Shown one piece after another: positions 53,033 through 61,855 of a DNA stretch of 64,000 nt. The DNA comes from Phycisphaerales bacterium. Its GTDB lineage: Bacteria > Planctomycetota > Phycisphaerae > Phycisphaerales > SM1A02. Location: the NCBI GenBank assembly GCA_009691725.1, contig SIAP01000006.1, forward strand, positions 31,350 to 95,349. The letters run 5' to 3'. The notes below the pieces were generated by a model. That model worked only from the letters and a program-made list of their open reading frames with translations, had not been told where the DNA came from and did no database searches. The position numbers were made by a program, and so were the translations under genes. The first letter of the stretch is position 1, and each line of letters opens with the position of its first letter.

Positions 53033-54304
53033 ATGTCTCGAGATGAAGTTCGGCGCGATCGCATCAATCAGTTTGTCGATCTCGCGCGCATTTACCGAAA
53101 TTGGACGCGAGTCCAAACCGCATCCGCACTCAAGCGAGAGCCATCCAAAGTTGTCCCAGAGAGCGGCAATCCCAAATTGGATCTGGTCGTTGGTCTTGCT
53201 GAGGCACTCGACTGGGATGTCGGCGATGTTGCGGAGGGAATCTGGATCGATGAAGCAGAACAATTCCAACAGGCCGAAGTGATCGCACAACGCGGCTTCG
53301 CAGCCCTCGACCGCGAAGCGCTCGAAGCCCACCGCGCTGGCGAGTATCGGCGGATGACAGAGCTTGCTCGTGCGTTACAGATTGCGGCGCAAACTGGTGG
53401 CGAGCGCGCGACGGCGTGCAATCGTCTCGCAGGCGCATGCGACGGACTTGGTCGATACACGAAGGCACTCTCTGCGCTGCAGCGGGGACTCGCAGAAACA
53501 GGCGTTCCATCGCATGTTCGCATGATGCTTGAGGTGAACCTTGCTAACACGCACTATTCGCTCTGGCATCTTGTTGAGGCTCGTGCGGTGGCGAATGCAT
53601 TGGTCGAGCGATTTGCGCAGCGAGCGCCAGAGACACGAACCGATCGCGTGGTACAGGCCTTCGGTCACTATGTTCGCGGCCAGTCGCAGCGACGGCTCAT
53701 CGAGTCTGATCCGATGAGTGCCAACGCACACGCCCAAAATGCGCGCGTCGATCTTGTGACTGCGGCGAATTCGTATGAAGCACTCGCCAAGGCATTCGAT
53801 GATCCCTCCTACGCTGGTGTCGCAAACACATGCGCTGGCGCCATCATTGAATGCAGCGCGGCGCTGGGCGAAATCGATCCGTTGGATGCAGCGGAGTCGC
53901 TCTCGGAAGGACTCGAGCAAGTGGTCGATGTCGCGAACTACCCGCCAGGCGATTGGTTGGAGAGTTATGGATGGTGGTCGGTCTTTGGTTGCAATGTTGC
54001 GCTGCGCGGGTTGAGCGGTCCCGAACTACATCGACATATGGCGGTCTTCTCGAACAAGGTCTCCGAGATCGCAGATCGCACGGAGAACTGGGCGATGCGC
54101 GAGCGCGCATTTACCTTTGAACACCTCCGTCGGCAGCGCATGAACGAGTCGCTTGGACACACACCAGACTCGGCACCCGCACAAGATTGGCTTCTCGATG
54201 ATGACGATGTGCGAACTGTGACCGGAACGATGGGGCGTTTTCCATCTTTCCGAGAGACCGGATGGCGGATTTTGGCGAGCGCTCGCGCTTTGCACACAGC
54301 CTGA
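53033..54304 (+). CDS. HTH and TPR-repeat regulator-like protein
   Basis: 423 residues. N-terminal 75 residues resemble an XRE-type HTH (LARIYRNWTRVQTASALKRE, DLVVGLAEALDWDVGDVAEG). The rest is helical repeats of TPR type, for example ERATACNRLAGACDGLGRYTK, LEVNLANTHYSLWHLVEARA and NTCAGAIIECSAALGEIDP. This layout recalls regulators that sense a peptide through TPRs, but no cognate peptide is proven. A small exported protein follows 18 bases downstream, and a terminator closes the unit. Confidence 0.75.
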   Translation: MSRDEVRRDRINQFVDLARIYRNWTRVQTASALKREPSKVVPESGNPKLDLVVGLAEALDWDVGDVAEGIWIDEAEQFQQAEVIAQRGFAALDREALEAHRAGEYRRMTELARALQIAAQTGGERATACNRLAGACDGLGRYTKALSALQRGLAETGVPSHVRMMLEVNLANTHYSLWHLVEARAVANALVERFAQRAPETRTDRVVQAFGHYVRGQSQRRLIESDPMSANAHAQNARVDLVTAANSYEALAKAFDDPSYAGVANTCAGAIIECSAALGEIDPLDAAESLSEGLEQVVDVANYPPGDWLESYGWWSVFGCNVALRGLSGPELHRHMAVFSNKVSEIADRTENWAMRERAFTFEHLRRQRMNESLGHTPDSAPAQDWLLDDDDVRTVTGTMGRFPSFRETGWRILASARALHTA

Positions 54305-54322
54305 TAGGCAGAAGGAGTTTCC

Positions 54323-54658
54323 ATGAGTCTTTCACACAAAAGTTCGAGTCGTTCAAGTTGGGGCACGCGTGTTCGACACGCAGTCTCCGCCGTGACATTG
54401 GCGTGCGTCTCGCTCAATACGCTGGGAGGGCTGGGAGCGCTGGGAGCACTGGGAGCACTGGGTTGGAGCGTTCAGAGCGCCTGCGCAGATTCGTCGCGTG
54501 ATCGAGGTCAATGGACTTCGTCCCAGCGATATCCAGCCGCATTCCGATTGTTTATGGAGATCAACTACGGTCGGATGTGGGCGCACACGGTGCAGGAGCA
54601 AGTGGTGCTGCGGATCTATGCGCGCTGGTTGGACAAGTCGTCCAAGACTGACCGGTAG
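54323..54658 (+). CDS. Small exported protein paired with the HTH-TPR gene
   Basis: 111 residues, start preceded by AAGGAG six bases away. A signal peptide region (VRHAVSAVTLACVSLNTL) is extended by LGALGALGALG, which comes from four 9-bp DNA repeats at 54422-54457, and a likely cleavage after SACA. The mature part has aromatic residues (YPAAFRLFMEINYGRMWAHT) and no known fold. It could be a signal or effector for the regulator upstream; this is a guess from context. Confidence 0.65.
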   Translation: MSLSHKSSSRSSWGTRVRHAVSAVTLACVSLNTLGGLGALGALGALGWSVQSACADSSRDRGQWTSSQRYPAAFRLFMEINYGRMWAHTVQEQVVLRIYARWLDKSSKTDR

Positions 54659-54731
54659 ACATTCTGCGGGATGATCCCGCGACAATTCACTTCCGTGGCG
54701 CGTCACTGCCTATGCCGCCAACGGTCGAGGC

Positions 54732-54772
54732 ACTCCCCGCACGAATCAGATCGTGTGGGGAGTACCTTTTTT
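54732..54772 (+). terminator. Rho-independent terminator after the HTH-TPR unit
   Basis: ACTCCCCGCACGA at 54732-54744 pairs with TCGTGTGGGGAGT at 54751-54763 (13 pairs, one G-T) around the loop ATCAGA, followed by TTTTTT at 54767-54772. It ends forward transcription just before the convergent lpdA. Confidence 0.9.
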
Positions 54773-54775
54773 GGA

Positions 54776-56272
54776 TCAGCCGTGAATGACTCGACCCTCA
54801 GTCGCTAGCGCGGCTTCGTGGATCGCCTCATGCATCGTCGGATGCGCATGCACGGTTGAGATGATGTCCTCGGCGGTCGCCTCGAGTCGCTTGGCGAGCC
54901 CGAGTTCGCCGATCAGTTCGCTGGCGTCTTCGCCAAAGATGTGCGCTCCAAGAATCTCACCGTATGGATCGCTCGTCATGATCTTGACGAGTCCGTCGGT
55001 CGCGCCGACGGCAATCGCCTTTCCATGACTCTTCAGCGGGTACTTGCCAACTTTGTACTTCAACCCCTTGGCCTTCACTTCGCGCTCGGTCATCCCAATC
55101 GATGCGACTTGTGGATTGCAATAGGTGCATCCTGGGATCGACCCGTAATCGACGCCAAGCGTGTGGTGTCCCTGCATTCGCTCAACACACGCCACCGCCT
55201 CTTCGCTTGAGACATGCGCGAGCCACGGCGGACCAACGACATCACCGATGGCGTAGATACCCGCGACAGTCGTCTGATAGGTCGGTGCAGAGTTCTCGCG
55301 GTAGTCCGTCCAAATGTGTCCCTTCGCCGGACCAGAGTCACAGATGCGAATGCCCAGTGACGCATCGAACAAACCGTCGAATCGTGCGGCGACTCCCACT
55401 GCGACGAGGACCACTTCGATGTCGATCGTCTGGGTCTTCGTGTTGTCCTTCATGTCGTAGAGCGTGACTTTCGCGCCCTTGGCATGCTTCTCGATCGCCT
55501 TGACGCTTGTCCCCACGCGAAACTCAATTCCCTGCGCAGTGAAGGTCTTGAGTGCAGCCGCAGAGATGTCGTCATCTTCGATCGGCAGGATTCGATCGAC
55601 CATCTCAACCACGGTCACCTTCGTCCCGAATGCGTTATAGAAGTATGCGAACTCCATACCGATTGCGCCAGAGCCGATGACGAGCATCGACGCTGGTCGC
55701 GCAGGCAAGTTCATCGCTTCGTAACTTGAGATGATCGTCGTGCCATCGCATGGAGCGAATGGAAGTTGCTTTGGAGCGGCACCTGTTGCGATCATCACGC
55801 GATCTGCGCTGAGCACCTGCGTCTCGCCCTCACCGACGCCCTTGTAATAAGTACCGCTGGCCTTGCGGACCTCAACCTTGCAGGGTCCAGCGGCAGTCTT
55901 CCCAGCAACGATCTTCGCGTGACCGACGACATGATCGATCTTGTTTTTCTTGAAGAGAAAACCGATCCCACTGTTGAGCGTGCCGGTGATTGCACGACTT
56001 CGTCCCACAACCTTGGACCAATCCACCTTCACATGTTCTGGCTTGATGTCGATTCCCCAGTTCGCACCGTGGCGAATCGCTTCCATGTAGAGCTCGGCAT
56101 TATGCAGAAGTGCCTTGGTGGGAATGCATCCCCAATTCAAACAGACACCACCCAACTTGTCGCGCTCGATGCAGCAGACTCTCATCCCCATTTGCGCGGC
56201 GCGAATTGCGCCGACATATCCGCCTGGTCCGCTCCCGATCACGATGAGGTCGTAGTGCTTGCTGTCAGCCAT
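54776..56272 (-). CDS. lpdA: Dihydrolipoyl dehydrogenase
   Basis: E3 of 2-oxoacid dehydrogenase complexes; oxidises dihydrolipoyl groups and reduces NAD. 498 residues from ATG 56272; the longer frame adds a non-conserved leader. FAD motif LIVIGSGPGGYVGAI, redox disulphide GGVCLNWGCIPTKALL, NAD motif MLVIGSGAIGMEFAYFY, YAIGDVVGPPWLAHV and the catalytic His in VHAHPTMHEAIHEA. No E1 or E2 gene adjoins it. Confidence 0.96.
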   Translation of the reverse strand: MADSKHYDLIVIGSGPGGYVGAIRAAQMGMRVCCIERDKLGGVCLNWGCIPTKALLHNAELYMEAIRHGANWGIDIKPEHVKVDWSKVVGRSRAITGTLNSGIGFLFKKNKIDHVVGHAKIVAGKTAAGPCKVEVRKASGTYYKGVGEGETQVLSADRVMIATGAAPKQLPFAPCDGTTIISSYEAMNLPARPASMLVIGSGAIGMEFAYFYNAFGTKVTVVEMVDRILPIEDDDISAAALKTFTAQGIEFRVGTSVKAIEKHAKGAKVTLYDMKDNTKTQTIDIEVVLVAVGVAARFDGLFDASLGIRICDSGPAKGHIWTDYRENSAPTYQTTVAGIYAIGDVVGPPWLAHVSSEEAVACVERMQGHHTLGVDYGSIPGCTYCNPQVASIGMTEREVKAKGLKYKVGKYPLKSHGKAIAVGATDGLVKIMTSDPYGEILGAHIFGEDASELIGELGLAKRLEATAEDIISTVHAHPTMHEAIHEAALATEGRVIHG

Positions 56273-56349
56273 AGGGGGAGGGATTCTAGCGATCTGTTTG
56301 GAGGGGTTTGCTAGTATTCCACCCCCCACGGTGGATCGTGCGGCACACC

Positions 56350-57165
56350 ATGCGAACCGCACTCATCAGCGACATCCATTCGAATCTCGCGGCACTCGAA
56401 GTTGTGCTCGCTGACATCGATCAGCGCAAGGTTGATCGCATTCTGTGCCTCGGGGACATCGTCGGATATGGTCCAGATCCAAAGGAATGCGTCGATCTTG
56501 TGGCAAAGCGCTGCGAGTGGAGCTTGATGGGAAACCACGACTTTGGCGTCCTCTACGAACCGACCAACTTCAATTCGTCTGCAGAGGCTGCGGCATACTG
56601 GACGCGCCGGCAGTTGGAGTCGCCAAAGAGCGAGAACGGGGCGACCGAGCCAACGTCCTACGACCGCGACGAAGCGGTGCGTCGATGGGACTTTCTGGGG
56701 CAATTGCGGGTGCGCGTGGTCTTTGGTCCATTCCTGTGCGTCCATGGTTCGCCTCGACGACCGATCAACGAGTACATCTTTCCAGAAGATCCACTCAATA
56801 GCAGCAAGAAACTCCGCGACATCTTCGCGCGCATCAAGCCATCACGCGTGTGTCTGGTTGGTCACACCCATGTTCCTGGTGTGTTCACCGACGATCCAGA
56901 CTTTCTCCCAGCCGCGGAGATGACCGATGGCCTCTACAAGTTCGCTGCGCAAGAGTCGGCAATCGTGAATCCAGGATCCGTTGGTCAGCCGCGCGATCTT
57001 GATCCGCGCGCGTCGTATGCGATCTTGGAGACGGGTGAGAACTTTGAACCGCAGTCGGTCGAGTTCATTCGGTTGGAGTACGACATCAATTGCACGGTCG
57101 AGAAGATCAAGGCGATTGATGATCTCAATGATTGGCTCGGTGAGCGCCTCTTGCAGGGTCGCTGA
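56350..57165 (+). CDS. Metallophosphoesterase (YfcE/calcineurin-like)
   Basis: 271 residues from ATG 56350. Metal motifs: ISDIHSNLAAL, CLGDIVGYGPDPKE, MGNHDFGVL, CVHGSPR and VGHTHVPGVF; NPGSVGQPRD is typical of the YfcE/MJ0936 class. It probably hydrolyses phosphodiesters. Divergent from lpdA with a 77-base gap, and 19 bases before yidC. Confidence 0.9.
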   Translation: MRTALISDIHSNLAALEVVLADIDQRKVDRILCLGDIVGYGPDPKECVDLVAKRCEWSLMGNHDFGVLYEPTNFNSSAEAAAYWTRRQLESPKSENGATEPTSYDRDEAVRRWDFLGQLRVRVVFGPFLCVHGSPRRPINEYIFPEDPLNSSKKLRDIFARIKPSRVCLVGHTHVPGVFTDDPDFLPAAEMTDGLYKFAAQESAIVNPGSVGQPRDLDPRASYAILETGENFEPQSVEFIRLEYDINCTVEKIKAIDDLNDWLGERLLQGR

Positions 57166-57184
57166 AATTCCTTCGAGGTGATGC

Positions 57185-59464
57185 GTGAAGCGTGAAATGA
57201 GTCAAGGTACGAAGCGGCTTCTGATCACATTGGCGATCATCTCGTTTGCCATCGGCATTGTGCTGGTGGTGGTGCAGGGGAAGGGACAGCAGCGCAAGTC
57301 GCCAACGCCAGCGGCGGCGCCGACTGCCGAAGCGACGACACCGGCGACGACACTGGCGACGACACTGGCGACGACACTGGCGACGACACTGGCGACGACA
57401 CCGGCGACGACTGCCGAAGCGACGACACCGGCGGTGCCAGCCGCAGTCGCATCGCCAGCCACGCAGACACAGATCACGGCACTGCCTGCGACCGTCACTC
57501 TTGCTGGAACGAAACTTCTCGCGCGGCCATCGACCGAGCCAATCACAACGCCGACGAATCTCGGTTCGCTCAATCCATTGAAGGATCGTTTCGAGATCGA
57601 ATTCTCCGCCTCGAGTGCAGGCATCAATCGCATCGTCTTCAGCGAATTCTGGATCAACGCAGCGGATCGACAGGCTGCGCGGCGTCACGCTGCAGCGGTT
57701 GCATCGGGCGCGTCCACTATTCCGCCAATGCCCGCCGATGCGGGTCGCTACCAACTTGCGCCAGTGGCCACACTGTCGAGGTTCGCAGTGCCGATGCTTG
57801 CGGCGCACTCCATCGAAGTCGATGGGCAACTTGTGACACTCTTCGCAAAGGTGTGGTCAGAAATCGCGCCGGGTCACTTTGAAACGATTGTTGCAGACGA
57901 ATCTGGAACGCCCGTCCTGCGTGTGCACCGAGTCTTCAATGTCGCCGCTCAAGCGGGGGCGGGATACGACATCGCGCTCTCTCAGACCGTCGACAATGTT
58001 TCGTCCTCTGCGCACCGCGTGCGAATCGTGCAGTACGGGCCGAGCGACCTCGCAAATAGTGCGAGCGACATGATGGACATTCGTCGTTTGCAGTTTGGGT
58101 ATCTCATGAACGATCGGCGCGACCCGGCGCAGGCATCTGTGATTACTCACGACGCCATGCTCGAACGGGCAGCGGTGGTGGAGAGTGTGACCGCAGGGAA
58201 ATTTGATGTCTGGCCGACCGCAGAACAGAAAGAGCAAGACCAGCGGCTCAGTTGGTTTGGCACAACGAATCGATACTTTGCGGTGGCGGTCCATGCGCCG
58301 ATGACCCCGTCGGTGGGATCCGCGCCGAGTAAGTCGCTTTCGCCCACCATCGAGTTTATTCGTGCGGCGCTCGGTGATCCCAGCGCGGCAGATCCATCAG
58401 GCGCGCCGACAATCTTTAGTGAGTTGCATTCGCCGCAGCGAACCATCGCTCCTGGAGCCTCAATCGATTTTTCACTCAGCGTGTACGCAGGACCGCTCGA
58501 TCGAGCAATTCTCACGCGTGACACGCCATACAGCCTGCTGGAAATGTCGGGCCTCATCGTCTACTCGATGGGAGGATGCTGCTCATGGTGCACATTTGCG
58601 TGGCTTGCGAATCTGATGGTGATTTTTCTCGATTTCCTGCATGACTATCTGGTGTTTGATTGGGGTGTCTCGATCATCGTGCTCGTCCTCGTCGTGCGGC
58701 TGATTCTGCATCCCATCAGCAAGAAGTCGCAGATTCAGATGCAACGCGTCACGCGTGGGCTCGGGGAGATGAAGCCGGAACTCGAAGCGCTCAAGAAGCG
58801 CTACCAGGATGACCCAAAGCGGATGCAGCAAGAGCAGATGCGCCTCTACAAAGAGAAGGGGATCAACCCGATGGGGTGCATCGGCGGATTCCTACCAACC
58901 TTCTTGCAGATGCCGATCTGGATGGCCCTGTACGCAGTGCTCTATCTCGCATTTGAACTGCGCCAACAGCCAGCATTCTTTGGCGTGTTTCAGACGATGG
59001 GAGGGTGGAGTTTCCTCAGCGACCTCAGTGCCCAGGATCAGTTCATTCCACTGGGCATATCGATCAATCTCTACATCTTTAAGCTCACTTCCGTCAATCT
59101 TCTGCCGCTCTTGATGGGTGCAGTCTTCTTTGTGCAGCAGAAGTACATGGCGCCACCATCCACGACGCAGATGACTCCGGAGCAGGAGCAGCAGCAGAAG
59201 ATGATGCGGATCATGACGGTTGTGATGTTTCCGATCATGCTTTACGCGGCGCCGTCGGGACTCACCCTGTACATCATGACATCGACGCTGGTGGGAATCT
59301 GGGAGAGCAAGCTCGTGCGCGCACACATCAAGGCGACGGCGGGACAGCCCATCGTGACCAAGAAGTCAAAGACTCGCGATGCAATCGGACGACTCTACGC
59401 ACGCGCGATGGAGAGGGCAAAAGAGAAGCGCCAGTCAACGAAGAAGTTCAAAGATCGATCGTGA
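57185..59464 (+). CDS. yidC: Membrane protein insertase YidC
   Basis: 759 residues. GTG 57185 has GAGG upstream; ATG 57197 is an alternative. One N-terminal helix (ITLAIISFAIGIVLVVV), an Ala/Thr linker with a 12-bp DNA repeat, and a large periplasmic beta-domain (about 120-450) come first. The insertase domain follows with WGVSIIVLVLVVRLILHPIS, QMQRVTRGLGEMKPELEALK, NPMGCIGGFLPTFLQMPIW and FVQQKYM. The C-terminal tail is Lys-rich, as expected for ribosome contact. mnmE starts inside the stop (GTGA). Confidence 0.95.
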   Translation: MKREMSQGTKRLLITLAIISFAIGIVLVVVQGKGQQRKSPTPAAAPTAEATTPATTLATTLATTLATTLATTPATTAEATTPAVPAAVASPATQTQITALPATVTLAGTKLLARPSTEPITTPTNLGSLNPLKDRFEIEFSASSAGINRIVFSEFWINAADRQAARRHAAAVASGASTIPPMPADAGRYQLAPVATLSRFAVPMLAAHSIEVDGQLVTLFAKVWSEIAPGHFETIVADESGTPVLRVHRVFNVAAQAGAGYDIALSQTVDNVSSSAHRVRIVQYGPSDLANSASDMMDIRRLQFGYLMNDRRDPAQASVITHDAMLERAAVVESVTAGKFDVWPTAEQKEQDQRLSWFGTTNRYFAVAVHAPMTPSVGSAPSKSLSPTIEFIRAALGDPSAADPSGAPTIFSELHSPQRTIAPGASIDFSLSVYAGPLDRAILTRDTPYSLLEMSGLIVYSMGGCCSWCTFAWLANLMVIFLDFLHDYLVFDWGVSIIVLVLVVRLILHPISKKSQIQMQRVTRGLGEMKPELEALKKRYQDDPKRMQQEQMRLYKEKGINPMGCIGGFLPTFLQMPIWMALYAVLYLAFELRQQPAFFGVFQTMGGWSFLSDLSAQDQFIPLGISINLYIFKLTSVNLLPLLMGAVFFVQQKYMAPPSTTQMTPEQEQQQKMMRIMTVVMFPIMLYAAPSGLTLYIMTSTLVGIWESKLVRAHIKATAGQPIVTKKSKTRDAIGRLYARAMERAKEKRQSTKKFKDRS
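57332..57411 (+). repeat. 12-bp in-frame tandem repeat in yidC
   Basis: Six copies of a 12-bp unit close to GCGACGACACTG (57332-57403, with CCG variants at both ends) and a partial seventh encode repeats of Ala-Thr-Thr-Leu/Pro. It lies in the linker between the first helix and the periplasmic domain. Confidence 0.9.
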
Positions 59465-60900
59465 GTGGGTCGCCGGGTCAGTCGACTCGCAGTTGGGAGG
59501 AGACTGCCTCCGCCACGGATGCAATCGTGGCGATTTCTTCTGGCCCTGGATCGTCGGCGCGCGGCATCGTGCGCATCAGTGGCGACGGGACGTTCGACAT
59601 TGCGAATCAGCGGATCTCGCCGCGAGCCTCCTGTGGCTCCATCGTCGCGCGGCGCTTGGTGCAGATGGTGCGGATTCGTGTGAAGATCGCAGGGGAGTCT
59701 GTCGAGATTCCTGTGCTCGCGTTGGCGATGGTTGGTCCCAACAGTTTTACAGGACAAGACACGGTGGAATTGCTCGTGGCTGGTCAGCCAGCGCTCCTCG
59801 CCGCCATCATTGATGCGATCTGCGATCCGTCGCTGGGGTCGATGCACGCACGGCGAGCAACACCCGGCGAGTTCAGTGCGCGGGCATATCTCAACGGCAA
59901 GATCGACATCGCGCAGGCGGAGTCAATCGCGCTCTCCATCGCTGCAGAGTCCGACACCCAACTCGATGCGGCGCGACAATTGAGATCGAGCCGAGTCAGC
60001 CAGATTGCGCACGATGCCGCAGAGGAGGTCACTGGGTTACTCGCGCTGGTCGAGGCTGGGATCGACTTCAGCGATCAAGAAGATGTCGTCGCAATCACCA
60101 GTGCGGAACTCGCGCAATCGCTCGGCGAGATTCAGTCTGCCATCGCAGCAGCAGTCGACCGTGCTGCCCCCGAAGAATCGCTGCGCGCGCTCCCTGTCAT
60201 CGCACTTCGCGGGGCGACCAATGCAGGCAAGTCGAGTCTCTTCAATGCACTGATTGGACGGGAACGTGTCGTCGCATCGCCCACTGCAGGATCCACTCGC
60301 GATGCAATCGTCGAGACGGTGACATTGCACCGAGGTCGCGAGGCACTCATCATGGATCTGCCGGGGATCGCAGACCCCACGCACGCGCTCGAAGAAGAGA
60401 TGCAGGAACTTGCGCGCCACGCCTTCGATGCAGCGACACTCCAGTTGCACTGCGTGCCGCTCACGAGTGGCGCGCATGCTTACGGTGGCAGCGCGATGCT
60501 CACCGTGTGGACAAAAGCAGACTGCGCTGACTCGGCTGCGCGCCACGAGGCGAAGGCGCAGGGTGGCGTGATCACAAGTGCGCAGAGCGGCGAGGGGATT
60601 GAGGCACTCCGCAAAGCAATCGCTCATGCGATTGACCAGAGTTCATCCTCTTCCACGCAGTGTGCGCCGATCGTGCTCTCGCATCATCGTGCGGCTCTCG
60701 CGCACGCACACCAAGCGATCTGTCGGGTTGCAGCGAGCGTTGACGCATGCGTCCGCAGTGGAAGGCGCGCTGCAGAACCAGCAGAACTCATCGCAAGCGA
60801 CCTGCGCGACGCGCTCGACGCACTCGGAATTGTTGCTGGCCATCGCACGCCAGACGATGTGCTTGGCGCACTCTTCGCACGCTTCTGTATTGGCAAGTGA
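59461..60900 (+). CDS. mnmE: tRNA modification GTPase MnmE, with divergent G3 and G4 motifs
   Basis: 479 residues from GTG 59461. Formyl-THF-binding N-domain: AIVAISSGPGSSARGIVRISG-like segment at about 21-41, then TGQDTVELL, HARRATPGEFSARAYLNGK. The G domain has G1 GATNAGKSSLFNAL and G2 in STRDAIVE. G3 reads DLPGIAD where most have DTAGIR, and G4 reads WTKADC rather than NKxDL. The C-terminal FCIGK with the essential Cys is intact. With MnmG it modifies U34 of certain tRNAs. YidC-MnmE order is the ancestral origin-proximal one. Confidence 0.93.
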   Translation: MSGSPGQSTRSWEETASATDAIVAISSGPGSSARGIVRISGDGTFDIANQRISPRASCGSIVARRLVQMVRIRVKIAGESVEIPVLALAMVGPNSFTGQDTVELLVAGQPALLAAIIDAICDPSLGSMHARRATPGEFSARAYLNGKIDIAQAESIALSIAAESDTQLDAARQLRSSRVSQIAHDAAEEVTGLLALVEAGIDFSDQEDVVAITSAELAQSLGEIQSAIAAAVDRAAPEESLRALPVIALRGATNAGKSSLFNALIGRERVVASPTAGSTRDAIVETVTLHRGREALIMDLPGIADPTHALEEEMQELARHAFDAATLQLHCVPLTSGAHAYGGSAMLTVWTKADCADSAARHEAKAQGGVITSAQSGEGIEALRKAIAHAIDQSSSSSTQCAPIVLSHHRAALAHAHQAICRVAASVDACVRSGRRAAEPAELIASDLRDALDALGIVAGHRTPDDVLGALFARFCIGK

Positions 60901-60958
60901 TTGGACCGGTCGATGCACGCAGGCGGTGGCGCCCGTCATTCTGCGCTATAACGATGCG

Positions 60959-61357
60959 ATGCCGCATGTGCATCGTCTCGACATCCGTGTGCGTTACTGT
61001 GAATGCGACCCGATGGGAGTTGTTCATCATGCGGTCTATCCCATCTGGTTGGAAATGGGGCGCACCGAATTGCTTCGCACGGCTAGCACCAATTACGCAT
61101 CACTCGAAGCCGCTGGAATCTTCCTCGTCGTGACCAGACTCAACATTCGATATCGCAAGCCAGCCCGATATGACGAAGTCCTCACGCTCGAGACGACGCT
61201 GGCGGATATGGGGCATGTGAAGATCGAACACACGTACCGATTGTGGTGTGGCGCGGACGAACTCGCCGTCGCGGAGACGACGCTGGCTTGTGTTGATCGT
61301 CAAGGAGTCGTGCGCGCTCTTCCGCCACAGGTGGGCACTCGCGAGCGAACGAAGTGA
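60959..61357 (+). CDS. ybgC: YbgC-type acyl-CoA thioesterase (hotdog fold)
   Basis: 132 residues from ATG 60959. The 4HBT signature is RVRYCECDPMGVVHHAVYP, with the catalytic Asp in CDPMGVVHH, followed by YASLEAAGIFLVVTRLNIRY and VLTLETTLADMG. YbgC hydrolyses short acyl-CoAs and in proteobacteria sits with tol-pal; here it follows mnmE by 58 bases and no tol genes are present. The longer frame upstream overlaps mnmE and is not coding. Confidence 0.92.
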   Translation: MPHVHRLDIRVRYCECDPMGVVHHAVYPIWLEMGRTELLRTASTNYASLEAAGIFLVVTRLNIRYRKPARYDEVLTLETTLADMGHVKIEHTYRLWCGADELAVAETTLACVDRQGVVRALPPQVGTRERTK

Positions 61358-61445
61358 TTGCGGAGTGGGTTGTGCCTGCGCCCGCGAACCGAGCAACACC
61401 GACGCATGACACGCAGTGAACTGTGGCGGCAGCGAAGTCGGCGGG

Positions 61446-61817
61446 CTACTCGCTCACTCTGCCCACGCGCAGGCGAATGCGCGTGATCTTGCCATCCGTG
61501 CCGGTCATGATTTGATGGTCGACGCCACTTCGGAGCAATCGATCGAGCGTGAAACTTGTTGCGGCGGATCCAGTGACGACGGTCAGCACACCTCCTGATA
61601 GCCCCGAGAGCCGCGTGTCATCTCGAATCGTCTGTGGAATCAGTCGATCCCACACCTCCGCCGCATTCCCGAAGCGCGCGACGCGTCGATCGAGCACGTG
61701 GCGAAAGCGTGAGACATCACCTCCGATGGAACTGCTTGGCACCTGCGTACTGCGTGGACGCGCAGATGCGCCCCTCCATTTTTGAAGATCGCGAAGATGG
61801 TCAAGCGGATTCTTCAA
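61446..61817 (-). CDS. DciA-like (DUF721) protein, predicted replicative helicase loader
   Basis: 123 residues. DUF721 pattern: VWDRLIPQTIRDDTRLSGLSG, GGVLTVVTGSAATSFTLDRL and a C-terminal TRIRLRVG strand. DciA proteins load DnaB in bacteria that lack DnaC. The N-terminal KNPLDHLRDLQKWRG region is short and basic. DUF721 genes usually sit near dnaA, recF or gyrB; here it is 61 kb from dnaA. Divergent from an ABC ATPase gene by 38 bases. Confidence 0.75.
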   Translation of the reverse strand: MKNPLDHLRDLQKWRGASARPRSTQVPSSSIGGDVSRFRHVLDRRVARFGNAAEVWDRLIPQTIRDDTRLSGLSGGVLTVVTGSAATSFTLDRLLRSGVDHQIMTGTDGKITRIRLRVGRVSE

Positions 61818-61855
61818 GATGCCGAAAGTGTAATCGCGACCGCTATGCTTTCGAT

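Noticed and set aside
52820..53332. N-terminal extension of guanylate kinase
   Set aside because: It is antisense to the HTH-TPR gene, and normal Gmk length starts at 52816.
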